Assembly: GCA_934183155.1 (NCBI GenBank)
Contig: CAKPSB010000003.1
Location: 57,559-121,558 of the forward strand
Direction: 5' to 3'
DNA from: an uncultured Bacilli bacterium
GTDB taxonomy: Bacteria; Bacillota_I; Bacilli_A; RF39; UBA660
Length of the DNA stretch: 64,000 bases
Position 1 is the first letter of the stretch. The number at the start of each line of letters is the position of its first letter. Positions 24,461 through 32,384 of the stretch are shown in pieces. The notes beneath the pieces were generated by a model. That model was not told where the DNA came from and searched no databases. It saw only the letters and a program-made list of their open reading frames with translations. Both the position numbers and the translations under genes were made by a program.

Positions 24461-26623
24461 TTAATTTCCACTTAAAACTATTTTAACAATATTTTCACCT
24501 ACATCTTCACCCTCTTTAATACTTTGCTCCACAACATTACCATAACCTTCAATTTCATATTTATATCCCAGCGTCTGCATTATATAAATAGCCTCACTTC
24601 TAGTATAGCCAATAAGATTTGGCATCTTACCTTCGAATGAATTTGTAAATAGAAAAACTTTATCATAAGATAAAACTTTATCACCTTTATTAGGATATTG
24701 ATTTATTATCTTATTACCATTACCAATTACAACAGTTTTTATATTATTTGTCTCCAACATACTTTTAATAGCAGAAGTTTCTTTATTAATATAAGAATCT
24801 AATTTCAAAGAAGTTACACTACTACTATTTTTTTGTGTATCAAACATATTTTTATATTTAGCAATATTTTTCATTAAATTATTAATAGAATCACTAAGGA
24901 CCCTAGAACTACCAACATTTGGTTTTTTTACAGCAGCATAAATGATAACTTCCGGATTATCTTTTGGATACATACCCGCAAATGAATAAATATAATCATT
25001 TGAGCCATGCAAATAACCACCAGTTTTAGCATTATATATCTGTGAAGTACCAGTTTTGCCAATAACATCAAATCCATCTATATGATAAGCCTTACCAGTT
25101 GTTGCTCCATCAGTATTATTTACAACATTATTCATAAGTTCTTTTATTTTTGAAACAGTTGACTTTTTAACTAGCTGAGCAGATTTTTCTACTTTTCTTT
25201 TATATACCGTTTTTCCAGTATTTGGATCTACTATTTTAGAAACAACATGTGGTGTCAACTCTTGACCATCATTAGCAATCATTGATAATGCTTTCAAATG
25301 CTGAATAGGTGTTGTATTTATACCTTGACCAAAAGCCGCGTTTGCCACTTCCACTGGATATTTAAATCCTAAATTACCAGTCTGCTCCCTAGATAAATCA
25401 ATACCACTAGACTTACCAAAGCCATACTTTTTAAAACAATTTTTCATCTCATCTTTATCAATAAAATGATTTATCATGCTTGAAACACCAACATTTGAAG
25501 AATATTCAAATCCTTTATCATAACTAATAGTTCCCCATCCAGTATTATTCCAATCCTTAATTACCGCATCAGCTACTTCAATACTACCAGATTTAAATGT
25601 TTCATCACCATTATATGTTCCTTTATCAATAGCACACATATATGTATATATTTTCATCGTTGATCCAGGTTCAAAAGCATTTGATACTAAAGGATTTTCA
25701 TAACTAGTAATATCTCTCAAATTAGGATTAAAAGAAGGCGAAGAACTACTCGCTAAAATATCACCAGTTTTAGCGTCCATAACCGCTATAAATGACCATT
25801 CAGGATTATATTCACTACTAATATTTTGAATTTCTGTTTCCGTAAACCTTTGAACTGTCGAATCAATTGTTAAATATATATTTTTACCATCCAAAGCCTT
25901 AATTCTTTTTTCCTTCGTATCAGGAATCTTATAACCAAATCTATCTTGCTGATACATAAGATAACCATCAGTACCTTTTAACTCATCATTAAATTTAGCT
26001 TCTATTCCTAATTCACCGTCAATTGAACTAACCGTTTTACCATTTTTATCAACTTCCTCATTAGTTTTAGCATAACCCAAAATATAAGAAGCAAAATTAC
26101 CATTAGGATAATATCTCTTATAATTTTCTTCAAAATCAATTCCAGGAAGATTTAATTTTTCAATTTCGCTTTTTTTCATCTCCGTAATATTTTTTCCAAT
26201 ATTACCAAATTCTACCTGATACTTATTATTGTTTTTACCTTTTTGTAAAACATCCCTTATCTTATTTTCATCAGCCTCCAAAACTGAAGCCAAAGCTTTA
26301 GCTGTCATATCTATATCTTTAACATGATTAATATTTTTTCCCTTACTTCTTCCAGCATCCAAATAAGCAATCAAAGTATAAGACGTAACATTATGCGCTA
26401 AAACATTACCACTCATATCATAAATAGTACCCCTATTAGCAGTCAAAACCTTTGATATTGTATTACGATTAGCCGCAAAAGTCTTCATATTTCTACCATT
26501 TATAGTTGGTGAAATAGCTAAATAACAATACCGACCAAATAAAACAAAAATTAAAAACAAAAAAACAAGAAATATTTTTCTTGGAGCTTTCCATTCCATG
26601 TTTTTCTGTTTTCCTTTAGCCAC
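24461..26623 (-). CDS. ftsI: Penicillin-binding protein 2B/FtsI with PASTA domains
   Basis: This is the septal class B transpeptidase, with 720 residues. A membrane helix lies at about 15-37, the dimerization domain begins around ANRGTIYD, and the transpeptidase motifs are STMK (321-324), SSN (375-377) and KTGTS (523-527). Two C-terminal PASTA-like repeats (about 600-720; MPNLIGYTRSEAIYIMQTLG) match PBP2B/SpoVD-type enzymes of firmicutes. It is the fourth gene in mraZ-rsmH-ftsL-ftsI. SpoVD is the closest alternative, since this genome sporulates. Confidence 0.92.
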   Translation of the reverse strand: MAKGKQKNMEWKAPRKIFLVFLFLIFVLFGRYCYLAISPTINGRNMKTFAANRNTISKVLTANRGTIYDMSGNVLAHNVTSYTLIAYLDAGRSKGKNINHVKDIDMTAKALASVLEADENKIRDVLQKGKNNNKYQVEFGNIGKNITEMKKSEIEKLNLPGIDFEENYKRYYPNGNFASYILGYAKTNEEVDKNGKTVSSIDGELGIEAKFNDELKGTDGYLMYQQDRFGYKIPDTKEKRIKALDGKNIYLTIDSTVQRFTETEIQNISSEYNPEWSFIAVMDAKTGDILASSSSPSFNPNLRDITSYENPLVSNAFEPGSTMKIYTYMCAIDKGTYNGDETFKSGSIEVADAVIKDWNNTGWGTISYDKGFEYSSNVGVSSMINHFIDKDEMKNCFKKYGFGKSSGIDLSREQTGNLGFKYPVEVANAAFGQGINTTPIQHLKALSMIANDGQELTPHVVSKIVDPNTGKTVYKRKVEKSAQLVKKSTVSKIKELMNNVVNNTDGATTGKAYHIDGFDVIGKTGTSQIYNAKTGGYLHGSNDYIYSFAGMYPKDNPEVIIYAAVKKPNVGSSRVLSDSINNLMKNIAKYKNMFDTQKNSSSVTSLKLDSYINKETSAIKSMLETNNIKTVVIGNGNKIINQYPNKGDKVLSYDKVFLFTNSFEGKMPNLIGYTRSEAIYIMQTLGYKYEIEGYGNVVEQSIKEGEDVGENIVKIVLSGN

Positions 26624-26638
26624 AAAATCACCTCTAGC

Positions 26639-26929
26639 CTATTTATCTATCACGATTATATTATCATTATTATACGCTAAGCCCATTTCTTTGACAACTT
26701 TTTGTACATTTTCAAACGATGTTAACTCATTAACCTTCATTGTTAAACTTTCATTTTTCTTTTGTTGTTTATCTATATTATATTTCATCTGTTCAATATT
26801 CATTTTCATTTCACTTATTGAAGCTCCACAAAAAATTTTAAGACTAAGTGTTAAAAACAAAGCAATAGTAGCATAAAAATATAGCATTTTTTCACCCTTA
26901 GTTACTTTATTCTTTTTCTTTCTTGCCAT
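26639..26929 (-). CDS. ftsL: Cell-division protein FtsL
   Basis: This is a 96-residue bitopic protein: a basic cytosolic start (ARKKKNKVTKGEK), one membrane helix (about 16-32), then a leucine-zipper-like coiled coil (MNIEQMKYNIDKQQKKNESL). The sequence is poorly conserved, as usual for FtsL. The call depends on topology and on its position between rsmH (1-nt gap) and ftsI. It forms the divisome complex with DivIB and DivIC. Confidence 0.82.
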   Translation of the reverse strand: MARKKKNKVTKGEKMLYFYATIALFLTLSLKIFCGASISEMKMNIEQMKYNIDKQQKKNESLTMKVNELTSFENVQKVVKEMGLAYNNDNIIVIDK

Positions 26930-26930
26930 A

Positions 26931-27845
26931 TTAGTAGCTCCTTTCTATTACTCTAAGTCTCGCACTTCTCGAGCGCGGATTTCTATTTATCTCCTCTTTT
27001 GAAGGCGAAATATTTGCAACAACTTTATATTTAGGCCTATATTCAAGCGGAACAACTGGTAAGTCCTTAAAAACATCAGGTACCTTACTTACCTCATTAA
27101 AAATCCTTTTACATATTTTATCTTCTAAAGAATGAAAAGTAATAACACATATCCGGCCATTAATACCAACTAAATCTAAAGCATCTTTTAAAGCTTTTTC
27201 AAACACATTCAATTCATCGTTAACTTCAATTCTAATAGCTTGAAAAACTCTTCTTGCTGGATGAGATAATCTTCTATACTTCTCTGGTACATTATTCTTA
27301 ATAATTTCCGTTAATTCCAAAGTCGTTTCAATAGGCTTTAATTGTCTTTCCTTTTCTATAGCTCTAGCAATACTTGTAGCGTACCTCTCCTCACCATATT
27401 CTTTAAAAATTTTTACTAGCTTTTCGTAAGGATACGTATTAACAACTTCTTTTGCCGTTAATTTTTGGTTTTGATTCATTCGCATATCAAGTAAAGCATC
27501 TTTGTGAAAACTAAAGCCTCTATCAGCCTCATCAAGTTGTGGTGAAGAAACACCCAAATCAAAAAGTATACCATCTACAACATTTACTCTTTTATTTATC
27601 TCATTTTTCAAATTCACAAAATTAGTATTTATTATTTCATAATTGTCGCTTATTTTTTTTAACCTTTCATCAGCTACTTTAATAGCCTCTTTATCTTGAT
27701 CAAAGGCATATAAAAAACCGTTTTTTATCTTTTTCAAAATATGACTACTATGTCCAGCATAACCAAGTGTACAATCAACAACTACGCTGTTATCATTTAA
27801 ATTTAAGTATTTAATACTTTCAGTCAGCAAAACACTTTCATGCAT
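26931..27845 (-). CDS. rsmH: 16S rRNA m4C1402 methyltransferase
   Basis: RsmH (MraW) N4-methylates C1402 in 16S rRNA using S-adenosylmethionine. The start MHESVLLTESIKYL, the SAM-binding VVDCTLGYAGHSSHIL, GILFDLGVSSPQLD and the tail NPRSRSARLRVIER are all typical. At 304 residues it is full length. It follows mraZ after 12 nt. Confidence 0.96.
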   Translation of the reverse strand: MHESVLLTESIKYLNLNDNSVVVDCTLGYAGHSSHILKKIKNGFLYAFDQDKEAIKVADERLKKISDNYEIINTNFVNLKNEINKRVNVVDGILFDLGVSSPQLDEADRGFSFHKDALLDMRMNQNQKLTAKEVVNTYPYEKLVKIFKEYGEERYATSIARAIEKERQLKPIETTLELTEIIKNNVPEKYRRLSHPARRVFQAIRIEVNDELNVFEKALKDALDLVGINGRICVITFHSLEDKICKRIFNEVSKVPDVFKDLPVVPLEYRPKYKVVANISPSKEEINRNPRSRSARLRVIERSY

Positions 27846-27857
27846 ATTCCTTTCCTC

Positions 27858-28283
27858 CTAATCTTGTGAAAACAAATTATCAGCCAAATTTGAAAAATTA
27901 TTTTCATTGGTCTGAACAAAATTATTCCATCTATCATCATTCCAAATTTCTAATCTATCTCCAACCCCAATTACTACACATTGTTTAGTCAAATCAGCAT
28001 ACTTTTGAAGTGGTGCGGAAATATTAATTCTACCTTGTTTATCAAAATCTAAATTAATAGCTCCTGACAAGAGAAATCTCATAAAATTTCTAGCATCTTT
28101 AACATTTGGAAGACTTTGATATTTTTTAATAATTTCCTCCCATGTTTGTTTTTTATAAATAAATAAACAACCATCCAAACCTCTAGTTACAATAAAATCA
28201 TTACCTAATGCTTCACGCACTTTAGCAGGAATAGTTAAGCGACCTTTATCGTCAATTTTCTGATGATATTCACCCATAAACAT
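27858..28283 (-). CDS. mraZ: Transcriptional regulator MraZ
   Basis: This 141-residue protein has two AbrB-like halves, each with a DxxGR motif: KIDDKGRLTIPAKVRE (near 10) and DFDKQGRINIS (near 82). MraZ forms ring-like oligomers, binds repeats in its own promoter and represses the division and cell-wall cluster. The expected operator is directly upstream (28289-28320). It is the first gene of the cluster. Confidence 0.95.
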   Translation of the reverse strand: MFMGEYHQKIDDKGRLTIPAKVREALGNDFIVTRGLDGCLFIYKKQTWEEIIKKYQSLPNVKDARNFMRFLLSGAINLDFDKQGRINISAPLQKYADLTKQCVVIGVGDRLEIWNDDRWNNFVQTNENNFSNLADNLFSQD

Positions 28284-28288
28284 ATTTC

Positions 28289-28320
28289 TTCACCCACTTT
28301 TCCCCACTTATCTTCACTTT
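28289..28320 (-). promoter_or_regulatory. MraZ operator: three 10-bp direct repeats
   Basis: On the minus strand AAGTGAAGAT, AAGTGGGGAA and AAGTGGGTGA follow head to tail with exact 10-bp spacing. GTGGG-type repeats at about one helical turn are the known MraZ targets. The last repeat merges with the mraZ ribosome site, and a TATAAA-like -10 lies just upstream, so binding would block transcription and translation initiation. Confidence 0.75.
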
Positions 28321-28400
28321 ATACCAACATTCTACTATGTAGCCTAAAAAAAGTAAAGAGATTTTTATGTATTTATTTGTTTAAGCGTTTTATTTACACG

Positions 28401-28424
28401 AAAAAAGTCAACTAATTAGTTGAC
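28401..28424 (-). terminator. Terminator of rpsB-tsf
   Basis: 18-nt palindrome GTCAACTAATTAGTTGAC followed by T6 on the minus strand, just past the tsf stop. Confidence 0.85.
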
Positions 28425-28425
28425 A

Positions 28426-29295
28426 TTATTTCATTTGTTTTGCGACTTCTTCAGCAAAGTTTTCTTCTCTTTTTTCCATTCCTTCGCCTACTTCAAATCT
28501 GTACATAGCAGTTACTTTACCACCATTATTTTTAACATAGGTTTTAACATTAACATCACTATCTTTAACAAATGGTTGTTCTTCTAAACAAATTTCCTTA
28601 AAGAATTTTTGAACACGACCAGCAACCATTTTTTCAGCTATTTCTGCTGGTTTTCCTTCATTCATAGCTTGTTCTTTTAAAACAGTTTTTTCTTTTTCAA
28701 CAACATCTGCTGGAACATCTTCTTCGCTTACATAACTAGGTCTCATAGCCGCAGCATGCATAGCAACATCTTTAGCAACATTACTGTCTACTCCATCAGC
28801 TACAATTAATACTGCAATTTTACCACCCATATGAATATATTCGCCAAAACTTTCATTATCATTTTTAACAACTTTAGCAAATCTTCTTAGTGATAACTTT
28901 TCACCAATCTTAGCAGTTTTAGCAACTATCAAATCATTAATAGTTCCATCTTCATAAGGTAATGCTAAAACATCTTCAACAGTCTTTGCATTACTTTTAA
29001 TAATTGCTTGTAAACAAGCTTGAACAAGTTCCTTAAACTCTACATTTTTAGCAACAAAATCAGTTTCAGAATTCATCTCCAAAATAGCTGCTTCGTTACC
29101 ATTTGTAAGAATTGCAGCAACTCCTTCTGCAGCAATTCTATCAGCTTTTTTAGCAGCTTTTGAAATGCCCTTTTCTCTTAACCAATCAATAGCTTCTTCA
29201 ATATTACCATTACAAGCTTCTAGAGCCTTTTTACAATCAAGCATTCCAGCTCCAGTTTTTTCTCTCAAGTCTTTTACTAAACTTGCACTTACCAT
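28426..29295 (-). CDS. tsf: Elongation factor Ts
   Basis: EF-Ts exchanges GDP for GTP on EF-Tu. It has an N-terminal UBA domain (LVKDLREKTGAGMLDCKKAL), then the core signature EAAILEMNSETDFVAKN near residue 70, with the expected TDF. At 289 residues the length is usual. It is downstream of rpsB, separated by an attenuator-like hairpin. Confidence 0.97.
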   Translation of the reverse strand: MVSASLVKDLREKTGAGMLDCKKALEACNGNIEEAIDWLREKGISKAAKKADRIAAEGVAAILTNGNEAAILEMNSETDFVAKNVEFKELVQACLQAIIKSNAKTVEDVLALPYEDGTINDLIVAKTAKIGEKLSLRRFAKVVKNDNESFGEYIHMGGKIAVLIVADGVDSNVAKDVAMHAAAMRPSYVSEEDVPADVVEKEKTVLKEQAMNEGKPAEIAEKMVAGRVQKFFKEICLEEQPFVKDSDVNVKTYVKNNGGKVTAMYRFEVGEGMEKREENFAEEVAKQMK

Positions 29296-29315
29296 AACAA
29301 TCTCTCCTTTTATAA

Positions 29316-29339
29316 TAAAAAGGTGATTTAATCACCTTT
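29316..29339 (-). terminator. Attenuator-type hairpin between rpsB and tsf
   Basis: AAAGGTGAT-TTA-ATCACCTTT with a following T run on the minus strand. Located between two genes normally co-transcribed, it probably lets only part of the transcripts continue into tsf. Confidence 0.7.
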
Positions 29340-29344
29340 ATTAA

Positions 29345-30355
29345 CTACTTTAAAGCTTCAATCAAGTCAGCTTTTTTCATAGTAGAATATCCTTTAATAT
29401 CTTTAGCTTTTGCTAAATCACGAAGTTCAGCAACTGTCTTAGAACTTAAATCCTCATTATCGGCTTTTTTTACTTCTGATTTAACTTCAGCTACAGGTTT
29501 TTCTTCTTTTTTACGATTATCTACTCTGTCAGATGATTTATTAAAATTTCTTTTATCTTTACGATCAAATTTTGGTTTTCTATCTTCTTTACGTTTAACT
29601 GTCTCTAAGGCTTTTTTCATAATATCTTCGCCTTTTTCATCTTTACGTGTTTCTGAAGTATAATCAACTATTTTGCCACCATTAGCTTCAACAATAGCAT
29701 TAGCCATAACACCAGTAATTAATTTAACAGCTCTAATAGCATCATCATTACCAGGTATAACATAGTCAACCATATCAGGATCACAATTAGTATCAACAAT
29801 ACCAAATACTGGAATATTTAAGATTCTTGCTTCTCTAATAGCAATTTCTTCTTTAGATGGATCAACAATAAACATTGCTTGTGGTAATTTATACATATCT
29901 CTAATACCACATAATAATTTATTTAATTTATCATATTCTTTTTTAATATGAACAACTTCTTTTTTTGGAAGTAAATCAAAAGTTCCATCTTTTTCCATTT
30001 TTTCGATTTGTTCTAATCTTTTAACTCTTCTTCTTATAGTTTTAAAGTTAGTTAAAGTTCCACCTAACCATCTTTCATTAACATAATAAGATTCGCTTCT
30101 TAATGCTTCTTCTTTAACAGCTTCTTGGGCTTGTTTTCTAGTACCAACAAATAAAACCTTTCCACCATTAGCAGCAATTTCCTTTAAAGCAGCATAAGCT
30201 TCTTCAATTTTTTTTGCAGTTTTTTGTAAATCGATAATATAAATATCATCTCTTGCAGTAAAGATGTATTCCTTCATTTTAGGATTCCATCTTTTTGTTT
30301 GGTGTCCAAAATGTACACCAGCTTCTAATAAATAACTCATAGACACAACGGCCAT
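29345..30355 (-). CDS. rpsB: 30S ribosomal protein S2 with C-terminal Rho-N-like extension
   Basis: S2 binds the small-subunit body and is needed for docking of S1 and mRNA. The first 235 residues are ordinary S2 (AGVHFGHQTKRWNPKMKEYI; FIVDPSKEEIAIREA). Residues about 240-300 add a highly charged Lys/Arg/Asp/Glu linker. Residues about 303-336 form a Rho_N/SAP-like motif: KTVAELRDLAKAKDIKGYS, then KKADLIEAL. Typical S2 is 230-260 residues, so this one carries roughly 95 extra. The added helix-extended-helix unit usually binds nucleic acid. Confidence 0.95.
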   Translation of the reverse strand: MAVVSMSYLLEAGVHFGHQTKRWNPKMKEYIFTARDDIYIIDLQKTAKKIEEAYAALKEIAANGGKVLFVGTRKQAQEAVKEEALRSESYYVNERWLGGTLTNFKTIRRRVKRLEQIEKMEKDGTFDLLPKKEVVHIKKEYDKLNKLLCGIRDMYKLPQAMFIVDPSKEEIAIREARILNIPVFGIVDTNCDPDMVDYVIPGNDDAIRAVKLITGVMANAIVEANGGKIVDYTSETRKDEKGEDIMKKALETVKRKEDRKPKFDRKDKRNFNKSSDRVDNRKKEEKPVAEVKSEVKKADNEDLSSKTVAELRDLAKAKDIKGYSTMKKADLIEALK

Positions 30356-30400
30356 ACAACATTCCTCCTTTTGTTATTTTCCTCTGAATACTTCAAAATT

Positions 30401-30424
30401 ATTCCACCAATAGGCACTAGGAAT
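30401..30424 (-). promoter_or_regulatory. Structured rpsB leader element (possible)
   Basis: In the 175-nt space upstream of rpsB, ATTCC/GGAAT form an outer stem around a smaller CC/GG stem and a four-nt loop, 45-70 nt before the start codon. Ribosomal protein leaders often bind their product; S2 binding here is only a suggestion. Confidence 0.3.
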
Positions 30425-30530
30425 AAAAATTCATATTCATGTAATTTAAAAAAGCCAATAATATTATAGCATATTTATTCAATAATACAAGTAATTAAAA
30501 ACACTTTTTAACATTTAACAAACATAAAAT

Positions 30531-31232
30531 TTAAGTTCGGCTTATATAAGTATTATTTTTTTTATAAACATCTGCTGAGCCATCGGTTACTTTACGTTCA
30601 CTATTTGATTGACTGCTTTCAACATTATCAGTAATCGTATCTTTATTTTTATCAGCACTTGATAAACTATCTAAAACGCCATATAAGCCAGCCAATTTTT
30701 GTCTGTCAGTTGTACTAAGACTCTGTACTTCCCATTTTCCACTTTTATATTTTAAATCAAAATCAATATCATACTCAGTATATTTTTTAACCTCTTTCAT
30801 TTTATCTAATCTAAATTGAACAAACGTATAATTTTCAGCAAATAAAGCAGCATGGGCCGAATAATAAGCATTAGCACTATTAATTTCACTAGCATAATTC
30901 TTTACAGTAATATGTACTGGGACAATAGCGTCATTACCACTTATCTTTGCCTTAGACACTTTATACTCCATAGAATCATAATGTTCCCTCATAAATTCTA
31001 TATATTCACTTTTTTCTTCTTCAGTAAACTCTACATTCTCTGTAAGTAATTTATTTAGCTCAACATTACCTGATCTATATTTTTTTAAATACAAATTTAC
31101 AGAATCCGAAGGATTAATTGTATATTTATATACAACCATGAAACCTAAAAATAATAAAACAAAAACAACAAAAAATATAATTTTTTTCATACTACGCCAA
31201 GAAAAATATCTTGACCCACACCTCACTTTCAT
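30531..31232 (-). CDS. Membrane-anchored protein with DUF4878/NTF2-like domain
   Basis: The product has a single membrane helix (KKIIFFVVFVLLFLGFMVVY) followed by an outer domain of about 140 residues. That domain has a helical start (SVNLYLKKYRSGNV), then strands (VPVHITVKNYAS; YDIDFDLKYKSGKWEVQSL) like NTF2/DUF4878 folds. A Ser/Asn/Asp-rich tail of about 40 residues ends it. The start is unclear: in-frame ATGs at 31250, 31232 and about 31190 (MKKII) are possible, and none has a strong ribosome site at ideal spacing. Its function is unknown. Confidence 0.6.
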   Translation of the reverse strand: MKVRCGSRYFSWRSMKKIIFFVVFVLLFLGFMVVYKYTINPSDSVNLYLKKYRSGNVELNKLLTENVEFTEEEKSEYIEFMREHYDSMEYKVSKAKISGNDAIVPVHITVKNYASEINSANAYYSAHAALFAENYTFVQFRLDKMKEVKKYTEYDIDFDLKYKSGKWEVQSLSTTDRQKLAGLYGVLDSLSSADKNKDTITDNVESSQSNSERKVTDGSADVYKKNNTYISRT

Positions 31233-31280
31233 AAATATCTTACCTACCAATATTATACCAGCAAATTTAATTTTTGTATC

Positions 31281-31306
31281 AAAAAAGCTGAATCATTAAT
31301 TCAACC
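31281..31306 (-). terminator. Terminator after the collagen-like gene
   Basis: Seven-bp hairpin GTTGAAT/ATTCAGC followed by T6 on the minus strand. Confidence 0.65.
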
Positions 31307-31309
31307 ATC

Positions 31310-32302
31310 TTATTGAAGCTTTGTAATAGTCAAAGTAGCATTAGTACTACCATTAAAAGAAAGTGCCGTTTCATTTAAAGATGAAACTTTTAATTTAAGA
31401 ATATCATTAGCCGACAAAGCAGCAATCACTACATTACTAACATTACCAATAAAATCTTGAGTCCACTCTGCACTTATAACGCTTCCAGGAACAAGTCCAT
31501 CATTAGCTGTAACTTTCACGGTTAAAGTAGCATTATTGCTAGGAGCTCCACTTAAATAATATGATATCAAATAAAAAGCAGATTCATCAATTTTAATACC
31601 ATTTTCAACATATTCAGCATTAAACGCTGGACCACTTGTATTAAAAGGAATAACGGCCTCCACATTTTGTGATATTTGAAGTTGCTGTTGCTGATTTAAA
31701 AAACGAAAAGCATATACTGGTGAGATTGCATCGCCTTTAGGTCCAGCCGGTCCGGCCGGTCCAGTTGGACCAACCTCGCCTTTAGGTCCAGCCGGTCCCA
31801 TATCCCCTTTAGGAATATAAAACGATAAATGATGAACCCAATTTTCAAAATCATCTAACACCTGTGCCTCTTCACCAGCCTCAAGTGTTGTTGTCTCATC
31901 AATCGAAATATGTTCAGTTCTTCCAATTTCTCCAGGCAAACCCCTAGGCCCCATTTCTCCTTGTGGGCCAATATCACCCTTAACTCCTTTAGGTATTTTA
32001 AAATTTAATATAACATCTTTATTTGTTCCAACATTCGTAACTACCGCATCAAGCCCTGCCTCAATAGTTTCTGTTGTTCCAACATCTACAGTTGTTGGTC
32101 CATTTTCACCTTTAGGGCCAGTCGGTCCAATATCACCTTTAAGGCCAGCCGGTCCCATATCACCTTTAAGGCCAGTCGGTCCCATATCACCTTTAGGTCC
32201 CGTAGGACCTTGAACATAACAATATTTTCTTTTTTGATTTTCTTTCTCAATTTTTTTCTTTAACTCATCATAATTATTAAATACACACTTCTTTTCATTC
32301 AT
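31310..32302 (-). CDS. Collagen-like surface/exosporium protein (BclA-like)
   Basis: The product has 330 residues. A hydrophilic start is followed by three Gly-X-Y blocks (about 27-62, 107-128 and 166-190; GPTGPKGD-type triplets). Between these lie two copies of a short beta module ending in (K/Y)IPKG (about 63-103 and 129-166). A C-terminal domain of about 130 residues resembles the TNF-like trimerization head of BclA. Such proteins form hair-like fibres on spores or cells. The start at 32302 is set by GGAGGAAATATTT; there is no signal peptide, which fits assembly on spores from the mother cell. Confidence 0.82.
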   Translation of the reverse strand: MNEKKCVFNNYDELKKKIEKENQKRKYCYVQGPTGPKGDMGPTGLKGDMGPAGLKGDIGPTGPKGENGPTTVDVGTTETIEAGLDAVVTNVGTNKDVILNFKIPKGVKGDIGPQGEMGPRGLPGEIGRTEHISIDETTTLEAGEEAQVLDDFENWVHHLSFYIPKGDMGPAGPKGEVGPTGPAGPAGPKGDAISPVYAFRFLNQQQQLQISQNVEAVIPFNTSGPAFNAEYVENGIKIDESAFYLISYYLSGAPSNNATLTVKVTANDGLVPGSVISAEWTQDFIGNVSNVVIAALSANDILKLKVSSLNETALSFNGSTNATLTITKLQ

Positions 32303-32358
32303 AAATATTTCCTCCAATACATTTTATGCTTTAATAAGCTAAACATTTATGAATAAAC

Positions 32359-32384
32359 AAAAAAACAACGAAAACGTTGTTTTT
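32359..32384 (-). terminator. Terminator of the YfcC-like transporter gene
   Basis: AAAAACAACG-AAAA-CGTTGTTTTT, overlapping the stop codon, with a T7 run on the minus strand. Confidence 0.8.
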
